A DNA stretch of 64,000 bases from CAMLIZ01 sp036231905 (GTDB taxonomy: Bacteria; Pseudomonadota; Gammaproteobacteria; Burkholderiales; Burkholderiaceae_C), in contig NZ_JAZARE010000005.1 of the NCBI RefSeq assembly GCF_036231905.1, positions 391,875-455,874 of the forward strand, read 5' to 3'. Positions 42,300 through 50,010 of the stretch are shown here, one piece after another. The position numbers and the translations under genes were made by a program. The notes below the pieces were generated by a model. That model was given only the letters and a program-made list of their open reading frames with translations. It was not told where the DNA came from and made no database searches. Positions within the stretch are counted from its first letter, which is position 1, and the number at the start of each line of letters is the position of its first letter.

Positions 42300-43686
42300 G
42301 CTGTGCCTCCGTTTCGATGGCGGTGGCGGCCGCCGTTGCGCCCAGCTCCAGGTCGATGGACACCGCGGCGCGTTTGCCGTGTTCCACCGCCTCCACCGTG
42401 AGGTCGCGCCCGCCGAAGCGGCAGTCGCCGCCCGCCCACACCCGCGAATGGCTGGTGCGGCCGTCGGCATCGGTGGCAACGCGGCCGCCCTTGAGCTCGA
42501 TGGACACGCCCGCCGGCTCGGGCATATAACACTGGCCGATCGCCTTGAGCACCATGTCGGCTTCCAGGGTGAACTGCTCGCCGGTTTCCACCAGCCGGCC
42601 ATCGGGCGCCAGCGCGGTGGCTGCGAAGCGCATGCCACGCAGTACGCCGCCCTCGCTGACCACCGCCTTGGGCGCAGCCCAGTGGCGCAGGGTCACGCCA
42701 TTCGTCTGGGCCCAGCGCTGCTCCACCACCGAGGCCGACATCGCCTCGGGCCCGCGCCGGTACACGATGCTCACCTCTTCGGCGCCCAGCAGCCGCGACT
42801 GCACGGCGGCGTCCACCGCCGTCATGCCGCCGCCGATCACCGCCACCCGGCGGCCCACCGGCACGGTGGACTTGTCTGCCGCCTGCCGCAGCTCGGCGAT
42901 GAAGTCCACCGCATCGCGCAGGCCCGGCAGCTGCGGCTCGGCGATGCCCAGCGCGTTCACGCCCGCCAGCCCGAGGCCGAGGAACACCGCATCGTGGTCG
43001 GCGACCAGGGTGTCCAGTGTGAAGTCGCGGCCCAGCATCTGGCCATTGCGCACCTCGATGCCACCGATGGACAGCAGCCAGGCGACCTCGCGCTGGGCGA
43101 AGTCCCCGGCCGTCTTGTACGCCGCCAGGCCGTATTCGTTCAGCCCACCCAGCTTCGGGCGGGCATCGAACAGCACCACCGCATGGCCGCGCCGTGCCAG
43201 GCCATGCGCGCACGCCAGCCCGGCCGGGCCCGCGCCCACCACCGCAATGCGCCGGCCCGTGCTGGCGGCGCGGGTGAACAGGGGCGCGCCGGGTGCGGCC
43301 ATGTGGGCATCGGTGGCATAACGCTGCAAGGCGCCGATCTCCACCGGCTTGTCCTCATGCGTGTTGCGCACGCAAGCCTGCTCGCACAGCACCTCCGTGG
43401 GGCACACCCGCGCGCACATGCCCCCCAATGGGTTGGCCTCCAGGATGGTGCGGGCGGCACCGCGCAGGTTGTCCTGCGCGATGCGCTGGATGAATGTGGG
43501 CACGTCGATGCCGGTGGGGCAGGCCGTCTGGCAGGGCGCGTCGAAGCAGTAGTAGCAGCGCTCCGCTTCGATCAGCGCCTGGGCGCGGGTGAGCGGCGGG
43601 TGGGCGTCGCCGAAGTTGCGGGCGACCTCCGCCAGGTTCAGGCGGCCGGCGTGGATCCCGCAGGCGCGGGATGAAGGTGTGTCCAA
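42292..43686 (-). CDS. preT: NAD-dependent dihydropyrimidine dehydrogenase, PreT subunit
   Basis: About 464 residues from a TTG at 43686, which has AGGAG seven bases upstream. An ATG at 43737 would add 17 residues. The N-terminal Fe-S region has CYYCFDAPCQTACPTGIDVP and GGMCARVCPTEVLCEQACVR. FAD-binding GAGPAGLACAHGLARRGH and NADH-binding GGGMTAVDAAVQSRLLGAEEVSIVYRRG follow. PreT passes electrons from NADH to PreA. It is the first gene of the pyrimidine-degradation operon and faces the TetR regulator across an operator region. Confidence 0.93.
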   Translation of the reverse strand: MDTPSSRACGIHAGRLNLAEVARNFGDAHPPLTRAQALIEAERCYYCFDAPCQTACPTGIDVPTFIQRIAQDNLRGAARTILEANPLGGMCARVCPTEVLCEQACVRNTHEDKPVEIGALQRYATDAHMAAPGAPLFTRAASTGRRIAVVGAGPAGLACAHGLARRGHAVVLFDARPKLGGLNEYGLAAYKTAGDFAQREVAWLLSIGGIEVRNGQMLGRDFTLDTLVADHDAVFLGLGLAGVNALGIAEPQLPGLRDAVDFIAELRQAADKSTVPVGRRVAVIGGGMTAVDAAVQSRLLGAEEVSIVYRRGPEAMSASVVEQRWAQTNGVTLRHWAAPKAVVSEGGVLRGMRFAATALAPDGRLVETGEQFTLEADMVLKAIGQCYMPEPAGVSIELKGGRVATDADGRTSHSRVWAGGDCRFGGRDLTVEAVEHGKRAAVSIDLELGATAAATAIETEAQHG

Positions 43687-43760
43687 GGCGAGGCTCCTGC
43701 GAATGGAGAACGAAGTGCGGACGGCCGGCGCCGCCATGAACTCCCAGCGGCGGCGGAATA

Positions 43761-43795
43761 TTGACGGTTCAGTAAAACTTTGACTACCTGGTAAA
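43761..43795. promoter_or_regulatory. Tandem RutR-box-like operators between preT and the TetR gene
   Basis: Two 16-bp elements of the form TTGAC-N6-GTAAA lie at 43761-43776 (N6 = GGTTCA) and 43780-43795 (N6 = TACCTG), offset by 19 bp. Each is an imperfect dyad. The second, TTGACTACCTGGTAAA, differs at two positions from the E. coli RutR consensus as I recall it (TTGACCAnnTGGTCAA). The stretch is A/T-rich in a GC-rich background and sits between two divergent genes, where a TetR-family repressor would act. Confidence 0.6.
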
Positions 43796-43859
43796 AACAC
43801 CTGTACGCATGGGCCGTGCCAGCCGGCCCGGCTGCGGGTGGCCGCCCCACAATCACGCC

Positions 43860-44522
43860 ATGACGACCGCCGCCCGATCGAAGGCCGCCAGCCCCCCACC
43901 CGCCGCGGCCCCGCGCCCGCCACGCGCCGCCCGCCTGCGCAAGCAGCAGCAGATCCTGCTGGAGGCGGAAGCGCAGTTCGCGCGCTATGGTTTCGAAGGC
44001 GCGTCGCTGGACGGCATTGCCGCCGCCCTGGGCATCAGCCGCCAGAACATGCTGTACTACTTCGCCAGCAAGGAGGAGCTGTACGACGCCGTGCTGGACA
44101 ACGTGCTCGCCGCCTGGGTGGAAGGCATGGACACCATGGCGCGCGGCAAGGATCCGGAGGCCGCCATCAGCGCCTACGTGGCCGCCAAGCTGCGTTTCTC
44201 GCAGGAGCGCCCCAGCGGCTCCGCGGTGTTCACGCGCGAGGTGATGGCCGGTGCGCCGCGCTATGCGGACAAGCTCGCGCAGCAGGTGCTGCCCCACCTG
44301 CGCACGGATGTGAAGACCTTCGAAAAGTGGGCGCGCAAGGGGCTGATCGCACGGGTGGACTTCACCCACCTGATGTTCGTGATCTGGTCGGTCACGCAGG
44401 CCTATGCCGACCTGGCGCCGCAGTTTGCGCTGCTGCTGGGCAAGCCGCAGCTGGAAGACCGCGACTTCGCCGCGGCCCATGCCCTCATCACGCGGCTGGT
44501 GGTGAGCAGCCTGCGCAAGTGA
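43860..44522 (+). CDS. rutR: TetR-family regulator (RutR-like)
   Basis: A 220-residue repressor. After a Pro/Ala-rich tail of about 25 residues comes the TetR helix-turn-helix: KQQQILLEAEAQFARYGFEGASLDGIAAALGISRQNMLYYFASKEELYDAVL. The C-terminal part (SGSAVFTREVMAGAPRY, RVDFTHLMFVIWSVTQAYADL) resembles RutR, the uracil/thymine-responsive regulator of pyrimidine use. It is divergent from preT. It probably represses the preTA-permease-hydA operon and itself through the tandem TTGAC-N6-GTAAA sites, released by a pyrimidine. Confidence 0.85.
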   Translation: MTTAARSKAASPPPAAAPRPPRAARLRKQQQILLEAEAQFARYGFEGASLDGIAAALGISRQNMLYYFASKEELYDAVLDNVLAAWVEGMDTMARGKDPEAAISAYVAAKLRFSQERPSGSAVFTREVMAGAPRYADKLAQQVLPHLRTDVKTFEKWARKGLIARVDFTHLMFVIWSVTQAYADLAPQFALLLGKPQLEDRDFAAAHALITRLVVSSLRK

Positions 44523-44534
44523 ACCGAAGAAGGC

Positions 44535-46193
44535 TCAGCCGCCCTGCATCACTGGCCGCAGCACCGCCCGCGCCGGCAATCGCAGCACGAACTCGGAGCC
44601 CAGCCCCAGGCCGGCACTGTGCACCCCGATGCTGCCGCCATGCAGTTCCACCAGCGCGCGGCTGAGCGACAACCCGATGCCGAGCCCTCCCTGGCTGCGG
44701 TCCAGCTTGGGCGCCACCTGCGAGAAAAGCTCGAAGATCGTCTGCTGTGACGCCGGCGCCAGCCCGATCCCGTTGTCACGCACGCGGATGGCCACACCGC
44801 CGTCGGGCCCGGCCTCCGTGGCCAGATCGATGGTGCCGCCTTCGTCGGTGTACTTCGCCGCGTTGGAGAGCAGGTTGGACAGCACCTGGGCCAGCCGCAG
44901 CGGGTCGGCATCCAGGGTCAGCGGCTCGGTCGGCACGGACACGCCCAGCCGATGGCGCCGCCCGTCGATCAGCGGCCTGGCGGTTTCCATCGCGGCGTCC
45001 ACCACCGCGGACAGCAGCACCGGCTCGCGCCGCAACTGCAGCCGCCCGAGCGCGATGCGCGACACATCGAGCAGGTCGTCCAACAGCAAGGCCATGTGGC
45101 GGGACTGGCGCTCGATCACGTCCAGCGCCCAGCGGCTTCGCTCCGCCGACACGCCAGGCGCCTTGGCCACCAGCACGCCCTGCCGTATCGGCGCCAGCGG
45201 GTTGCGCAGCTCATGCGCCAGCGTGGCGAGGAACTCGTCCTTGCGCCGGTCGGCTTCCCGCAGCGCCTGCAGCGCGTGCACCTGCTCAGTCACATCATGC
45301 CCCTGGGCGAAAATGCCGGCCACCCGTCCTTCGCCATCAAAGACCGGCTGGTAGACCAGGTCCACAAAGGTCTCGGACACCGGGCTGCCGGGCTCCTTCT
45401 GCACCATGAGCCGCATGCCGCGCCCCACGAAGGGCTCGCCGCTGTCGTACACGCCGCGCAGCAGCTCCTCGAAACCCTGGTTGCTCACGTCAGGCAATGC
45501 CACAAACGCGGGCTTGCCGATGATGTCGCGGTGCCCCACCAGCTGGTAGTAGGCCTGGTTCGCCATCTCGAACACGAAGTCGGATCCGCGCAGCACAGCG
45601 ATGAAACCGGGTGCCTGGTCGAACCACAGGCGCAGAGTCTCGGCCACGTCCTGCGCATCGCGCACCAGCTTGTCGCGCTGGCGTTCGGCCAGCACGCGGG
45701 GCGTTTCCTCGGTACAGGCGCAGAACAGGCCACCGATGTCGCCGTTTTCGTCGTAGATCGGGCTGTACGACCAGGTGAAGTAGGTTTCCTCGCTGAAGCC
45801 ATTGCGTTCCATCACCAGCAGCACCCGGTCGTTCCAGGTCGGCTGGCCGTGTTGGAGTACCTGCTCCACCTGCGGCTGGAGCACCGGCCAGATGTCGCTC
45901 CAGGTGTCCTTCGCCGGCCGGCCGAAGGCCTGCGGATGCCGCTGGCCCAGCACCGGGATGTAGGCCTCGTTGTAGATGTTCACGAGCTCGCCGCCCCACC
46001 ACACGAACATCGGGAAGAGCGAGTTCAGGCACAGGTTGACGGCGGTGCGCAGGCTGTGAGGCCACTGTTCCACCGGCCCGAGCGCAGTGGCCGCCCAGTC
46101 GGTCTGCCGGAACAGGCGGCCGGTCACCGTATCCGGTATGGCACCGGGCAGGCGGGTGAGCTGCACCGCTTCTTCGGAGGTGGGCGAGCTCAT
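44535..46193 (-). CDS. PAS-domain sensor histidine kinase
   Basis: A 552-residue soluble kinase. The N-terminus (RLFRQTDWAATALGPVEQWPHSLRTAVNLCLNSLFPMFVWWGGEL) is the PAS/GAF-like region common in phytochrome-related sensor kinases. A second PAS lies around 210-330 (FDQAPGFIAVLRGSDFVFEMANQAYYQLVG). The phosphoacceptor is in ATLAHELRNPLAPIRQG (H-box), followed by the N-box LSNLLSNAAKYTDEGG and G-boxes DNGIGLAP and GGLGIGLSLSRALVELHGG. No membrane segment or receiver domain was seen. No partner response regulator lies beside it. Confidence 0.9.
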   Translation of the reverse strand: MSSPTSEEAVQLTRLPGAIPDTVTGRLFRQTDWAATALGPVEQWPHSLRTAVNLCLNSLFPMFVWWGGELVNIYNEAYIPVLGQRHPQAFGRPAKDTWSDIWPVLQPQVEQVLQHGQPTWNDRVLLVMERNGFSEETYFTWSYSPIYDENGDIGGLFCACTEETPRVLAERQRDKLVRDAQDVAETLRLWFDQAPGFIAVLRGSDFVFEMANQAYYQLVGHRDIIGKPAFVALPDVSNQGFEELLRGVYDSGEPFVGRGMRLMVQKEPGSPVSETFVDLVYQPVFDGEGRVAGIFAQGHDVTEQVHALQALREADRRKDEFLATLAHELRNPLAPIRQGVLVAKAPGVSAERSRWALDVIERQSRHMALLLDDLLDVSRIALGRLQLRREPVLLSAVVDAAMETARPLIDGRRHRLGVSVPTEPLTLDADPLRLAQVLSNLLSNAAKYTDEGGTIDLATEAGPDGGVAIRVRDNGIGLAPASQQTIFELFSQVAPKLDRSQGGLGIGLSLSRALVELHGGSIGVHSAGLGLGSEFVLRLPARAVLRPVMQGG

Positions 46194-46299
46194 GGGCGGG
46201 CGTTGGCGTTCACGGCGGCTGGGGAGCGGGTCGCATGTCAAGGCAACTGGCGTGCCGCACTGGCGCGGCACCGCGTCCTGACACTGGCGAAGCATCGCA

Positions 46300-46944
46300 C
46301 TACGTCGCGTCCCAGCGGAAGGCCAGCGTCGCCCGGGCCGCGCTGGCCTGCACCAGCCGCGCGTTGGCCTCGTCGCTGCGCTGCACCCATTCTGCGGCCG
46401 CCTGCGCCGAACGTCCGAACTGCTGGTGCCGGGTGGTCAGGCGCTGCACCCGCAGGCCGTCGTCCACCGCCACGTACCAGCATGCGTCCAGCAGTGGCGC
46501 GACCTCATCCCAGGGCGGGGTATCGAGCAGCAGGTAGTTGCCTTCCACGATCACCAGCGGCGTGCTGGCCGGTACCGCCAGCGCACCGGCCACCGGCTCC
46601 TCGATCTCGCGGCGGAACTCCGGCGCGTACACCACCTCGCCCTCCCGCGGCTGGCGCAGCCTGCGCAGCAAGGCCACGAAGCCATGGGCATCGAAGGTGT
46701 CCGGCGCGCCCTTGCGGTCGGCCAGCCCCAGGCGCAGCAACTCGGCTTGCGCGAGATGGAAACCGTCCATGGGCACCACCTGCGCCTGGCCGCCCAGCGC
46801 CGATTGCAGCAGGGCAGCCACGGTGGACTTGCCGGCCCCGGGTGGCCCGGCAATGCCCAGCAGGCGGCGTCCGCCGGCGGCCAGCAGCGCTTGCGCGCGC
46901 TGCAGATACACCGGCGGCAGCGAGAGGGTGGATGCGGTATTCAT
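46300..46944 (-). CDS. P-loop nucleoside/nucleotide kinase family protein
   Basis: A 214-residue uridine kinase-like ATPase. Walker A is GIAGPPGAGKSTVA near residues 30-43. It is followed by VVPMDGFHLAQAELLRLGLADRKGAPDTFDAHGFVALLRRLR, VYAPEFRREIEEP and LVIVEGNYLLLDTPPWDEV, the pattern of YggC/FrcK-type kinases. The substrate may be a nucleoside, pantothenate-like compound or sugar. It is translationally coupled (ATGA) to the upstream Lrp-family gene. Confidence 0.85.
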   Translation of the reverse strand: MNTASTLSLPPVYLQRAQALLAAGGRRLLGIAGPPGAGKSTVAALLQSALGGQAQVVPMDGFHLAQAELLRLGLADRKGAPDTFDAHGFVALLRRLRQPREGEVVYAPEFRREIEEPVAGALAVPASTPLVIVEGNYLLLDTPPWDEVAPLLDACWYVAVDDGLRVQRLTTRHQQFGRSAQAAAEWVQRSDEANARLVQASAARATLAFRWDAT

Positions 46945-47408
46945 TCGGTCGGGATGGTCAGCGGCCCGCCGCGCTTGGCGGCGTCCAGCACGATGCGGGT
47001 GGTGAAGCTGCGCACGTTCGTGTCGTGCAGCAGGCAGGCTTCGCAGAAGGCGTCATAGGCGGCCAGGTCGGGCACGATCACCACCAGCACATAGTCCGCC
47101 TCGCCGGCCACGCCGTAGCACTGCTGCACTTCCGGCCGCGCCACCAGGCGGTCGCGGAAGGCGTGGGCCGCGCGCGCCGACTCATCCACCAGGTCCACCT
47201 GCACGATGGCGGTGAGCCCGAGGCCCAGCGCGCGGCAATCCAGCGTGGCGGTCTCGGCCACGATGACACCGGCTTCGCGCAGGCGCTTCAGCCGGCGCTG
47301 CACCGCAGCGGCCGACAGGCCCACCTGTTCGCCGATGCGGTCGCTGGGCAGGCGCGTGTCACGCTGGTAGAGGTCGAGGATCTTGCGGTCGAAACCGTCG
47401 AGCGGCAT
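46941..47408 (-). CDS. Lrp/AsnC-family transcriptional regulator
   Basis: A 155-residue regulator. The helix-turn-helix is LDGFDRKILDLYQRDTRLPSDRIGEQVGLSAAAVQRRLKRLREAGVI. The RAM effector domain covers about 65-150 (TAIVQVDLVDESARAAHAFRDRLVARPEVQQCYGVAGEADYVLVVIVPDL). It starts at 47408, 103 bp from the divergent dehydratase-like gene, which it most likely controls in response to an amino acid. It overlaps the following kinase gene by four bases. Confidence 0.9.
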   Translation of the reverse strand: MPLDGFDRKILDLYQRDTRLPSDRIGEQVGLSAAAVQRRLKRLREAGVIVAETATLDCRALGLGLTAIVQVDLVDESARAAHAFRDRLVARPEVQQCYGVAGEADYVLVVIVPDLAAYDAFCEACLLHDTNVRSFTTRIVLDAAKRGGPLTIPTE

Positions 47409-47511
47409 GGCAGGAAAGGCCGCAGCGGCGGCATCAAGAATGCGGGATCGCCGCAAGGCGGGCGGCGGGTTTGCGGCCAGGCGCACCGGCGCCAGGCCGA
47501 CACTGGCGGCC

Positions 47512-48486
47512 ATGCAGATTATCAAGACACCGCACCGTCTGTCGCTGGAGCGCATCGCGCAGGCCGCCGCCGCCATGCCGGCCGTGTTCGCCCACAGCCC
47601 GCAGTTCGAATGCGAGCCGCTGTCGCAGGCGCTCGGCTGCCCGGTGCTGCTGAAGGTGGAAACCATGAACCCGCTGCGCTCCTTCAAGGGCCGCGGCGCC
47701 TTCTACTTCATGCACCAGATGGCCGGCGCGCTGGCGGGCCGCCCGCTGGTGTGCGCCACCGCGGGCAACTGGGGCCAGGCCATGGCCTACCTGTGCCGAG
47801 CGCAAGGCCGTCCCTTGATCGTGTACTGCTCTGCCGCGGCCAACCCGCTGAAGCTGCAGCGCATGCGCAGCATGGGCGCCGAACTGCGCCTGCACGAGGG
47901 CGACTTCGACGCCGCGAAGGCCGAAGCGCGGCGCTTCTGCGAAGTCAGCGGCGCCTATTTCGTGGAAGACGGCTTCGAGCCCAGCATTGCCGAAGGCGCC
48001 GGCACCATCGCGGTGGAGCTGCTGCGCAATGGGCCACCGGCCTTCGACACGCTGCTGGTGCCGCTGGGCAACGGTGCGCTGCTGACCGGCATCGGCCGTT
48101 GGATGAAGGCCCACGCGCCGCAGGTGAAGGTGGTCGGCGTGTGCAGCGAGGCGGCCGACGCCATGGCGGTGTCCTGGCGCGAGGCGCGCGTGGTGCAGCG
48201 CCCCAGCGCCCACACCATCGCCGACGGCATCGCGGTGCGCTGCCCGGTGCCCGAAGCGGTGGCCGACATGGCCGGCTGCGTGGACGACGTGGTGCTGGTG
48301 AGCGAAGAGGCCATCGAGCGCGCGATGCGGCGGCTGCACAGCCACGCGGGCCTGATGGTGGAGCCGGCGGGCGCCGTGGGCATCGCCGCCCTGCTGGCCC
48401 ATCCCTCGCTGCGCCAGGGGCGCGCGGCCACCGTGCTGTGCGGCAGCAACCTCACCCCCGAACAAGCCACGCGCTGGCTCGCTTGA
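47512..48486 (+). CDS. PLP-dependent threonine/serine dehydratase-like enzyme
   Basis: A 324-residue fold-type II PLP enzyme. The PLP lysine lies in LLKVETMNPLRSFKGRGAFYFM; the Gly-rich/Asn loop is CATAGNWGQAMAY; the phosphate loop is LLVPLGNGALLTGIGRWM; the C-terminal segment is CGSNLTPEQATRW. This pattern fits threonine or serine dehydratases and related racemases. The enzyme lacks an ACT domain, so it is a catabolic type. It is divergent from an Lrp-type regulator, a common pairing for amino-acid-degrading enzymes. Confidence 0.87.
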   Translation: MQIIKTPHRLSLERIAQAAAAMPAVFAHSPQFECEPLSQALGCPVLLKVETMNPLRSFKGRGAFYFMHQMAGALAGRPLVCATAGNWGQAMAYLCRAQGRPLIVYCSAAANPLKLQRMRSMGAELRLHEGDFDAAKAEARRFCEVSGAYFVEDGFEPSIAEGAGTIAVELLRNGPPAFDTLLVPLGNGALLTGIGRWMKAHAPQVKVVGVCSEAADAMAVSWREARVVQRPSAHTIADGIAVRCPVPEAVADMAGCVDDVVLVSEEAIERAMRRLHSHAGLMVEPAGAVGIAALLAHPSLRQGRAATVLCGSNLTPEQATRWLA

Positions 48487-48497
48487 CAGGAGACTTC

Positions 48498-48878
48498 ATG
48501 ATGATCGACCACGTTTCACTCGGCACCCATCGCTACGACCAAGCGGTGCGCTTCTACCGCGAAGCGCTCGCGCCCTTGGGGCTCACGCTGCTGCGCGACA
48601 CCGGCAAGGAAGCCGCCTTCGGCACGCCGGAACAATGGTGCTTCTTCCTCTACCCGGTGGACGAAGCCGAGCCGATTGCCGCCAAGGGCACCCACATCGC
48701 GCTGAGGGCCGAAAGCCGCGCCCAGGTAGCGCAGGTGCATGCGCAGGCGCTGACCCTGGCGGGCCAGGACGTGTTCACGCCCCGCACCCGGCCGGACATC
48801 AACGACACGTACTTCGGCGCGATGTTCAAGGACCTGGACGGCCACGCGATCGAGGTGAAGACCGACAGCACGAGCTGA
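48498..48878 (+). CDS. VOC family protein
   Basis: A 126-residue glyoxalase-fold protein: MMIDHVSLGTHRYDQAVRFYREALAPLGLTLL at the start and YFGAMFKDLDGHAIEVKTDS at the end, giving the H...E metal pair. The middle (EQWCFFLYPVDEAEPIAAKGTHIALRAESRAQVAQVHAQAL) is usual for this group. AGGAGA precedes the ATG, 11 bp after the dehydratase stop, so it is probably the second gene of that unit. The substrate is unknown. Confidence 0.87.
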   Translation: MMIDHVSLGTHRYDQAVRFYREALAPLGLTLLRDTGKEAAFGTPEQWCFFLYPVDEAEPIAAKGTHIALRAESRAQVAQVHAQALTLAGQDVFTPRTRPDINDTYFGAMFKDLDGHAIEVKTDSTS

Positions 48879-48944
48879 CCCGGCGCGGGCATGGCGGGCA
48901 CCCGGGTTGCAGTGCGAGAAGCACCCCAACGCACGGAGAACGCC

Positions 48945-49451
48945 ATGAAGGAAGACAAGCCCCTGGCGAAGGGCCAGGTCAAGGACACCACCGACGCTGC
49001 CGTGGAGCGCGTGGGCACCCACGCGGCGGCCACCACCGGCGGTGCGCTCGCAGGGGCGGCCGCCGGTGCCGCCAGCGGCCTGGCCTTCGGGCCGGTGGGC
49101 AGCGTGGCGGGCGCCGTGGGTGGCGCACTGGCGGGCGCGGCGGCGGGTGCATCCACGGGCCGCGGCGTGGACATCGACACCGAGGCTTTCGAGCGCCACT
49201 GGCGCGAGCAGTACGCCAGCCGGCCCTATGCCACAGCGGGCCGCAGCTACGAACACTATGCGCCGGCCTACCGCTACGCGATCCAGAGTTACGCCCGCTC
49301 CGACCATCCACGCACTTGGGACGAGGTGCAGGAAGAGCTGCGCGCGGGCTGGAACGACGCACGGGGCGAATCGCCACTGGCCTGGGACGAGGCCGAGCCC
49401 GCGATGCGGGAGGCCTGGGAGCACATGTACGACCCCGCGCAGTCGGCCTGA
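48945..49451 (+). CDS. Glycine-zipper protein of unknown function
   Basis: A 168-residue protein. Residues 25-75 are a Gly/Ala-rich glycine-zipper segment (GALAGAAAGAASGLAFGPVGSVAGAVGGALAGAAAGAS). The C-terminal half is acidic and aromatic (FERHWREQYASRPYATAGRSYEHYAPAYRYAIQSYARS, then TWDEVQEELRAGWNDA). No signal peptide was seen. Such proteins are common in Burkholderiales and are often stress-associated, but no function is established. GGAGA lies ahead of the ATG. Confidence 0.75.
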   Translation: MKEDKPLAKGQVKDTTDAAVERVGTHAAATTGGALAGAAAGAASGLAFGPVGSVAGAVGGALAGAAAGASTGRGVDIDTEAFERHWREQYASRPYATAGRSYEHYAPAYRYAIQSYARSDHPRTWDEVQEELRAGWNDARGESPLAWDEAEPAMREAWEHMYDPAQSA

Positions 49452-49518
49452 CACTCGGGGCCATCTGGGCACGCCATGTGCCCCGCAATTGGCATCACTT
49501 CTTGGATGCGGAGCCACC

Positions 49519-49755
49519 ATGTCTGACAGCACCAGCAACCGCGGCGGCCAGGACCGCCAGCGCATCAACGTGAACCAGGACTACGAACTGCGCGACTGGG
49601 CGAAGAAGTTCGATGCCACGCCGGAGCAGATCAAGGAAGCCGTGCAGGCGGTGGGCGACCGCGCCGACAAGGTCGAGATGCACCTGAAGGGCACGCGCAG
49701 CACCAGCAACAGCGAGCGCACCGCCAAGGCAGGGCGGGAGGGTGGCTCGAGCTGA
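49519..49755 (+). CDS. DUF3606 family small protein
   Basis: A 78-residue protein. RINVNQDYELRDWAKKFDATPEQIKEAVQAVGDRADKVEMHLKG is the DUF3606 core, a short helical module of unknown function common in Burkholderiales. Ser/Thr/Arg-rich ends flank it. It is followed closely by a strong terminator, so it is the last gene of its unit. Confidence 0.88.
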   Translation: MSDSTSNRGGQDRQRINVNQDYELRDWAKKFDATPEQIKEAVQAVGDRADKVEMHLKGTRSTSNSERTAKAGREGGSS

Positions 49756-49783
49756 CCCCGCCACCCTTTCAGGCACGCCGAGG

Positions 49784-49808
49784 GGGCAGACAGCGTCTGC
49801 CCTTTTTC
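49784..49808 (+). terminator. Rho-independent terminator after the DUF3606 gene
   Basis: A perfect 8-bp stem, GGGCAGAC (49784-49791) and GTCTGCCC (49795-49802) around the loop AGC, is followed at once by TTTTT. It lies 28 bp after the stop codon and is the clearest intrinsic terminator in the window. Confidence 0.88.
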
Positions 49809-49829
49809 TTGGGTTTTTTACCCTGGGTT

Positions 49830-49862
49830 ACTGGCATTCAACTGGTTATACACTGGTTATAG
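49830..49862 (+). repeat. Three tandem 11-bp direct repeats upstream of the chitinase-like gene
   Basis: ACTGGCATTCA, ACTGGTTATAC and ACTGGTTATAG follow one another without gaps, each beginning ACTGG. The last two match in their first ten bases. The 11-bp period is about one helical turn, so bound proteins would line up on one face of the DNA. The block lies about 150 bp ahead of the chitinase-like gene and just past the terminator, a likely regulator-binding region. Confidence 0.55.
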
Positions 49863-50010
49863 CTGTAGGCTCATTGGTGCGTACCAGTGAGGCGTCGCCA
49901 TCCTAGTTCCTGCAGGCTGGCCCAGCGACGACCGTTCAGCAGTACGAGCCACCGCGGCTCGGGGCTTCACGCCCCGCAGCCGCCGCCATCGACTTGCCAA
50001 CGGAGACACC

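Noticed and set aside
44952..48497. A plus-strand frame of more than 1100 codons opposite the histidine kinase, the P-loop kinase and the Lrp gene
   Set aside because: It only becomes protein-like at 48498, where the VOC gene starts. The upstream part has shadow composition and is antisense to three recognisable genes.
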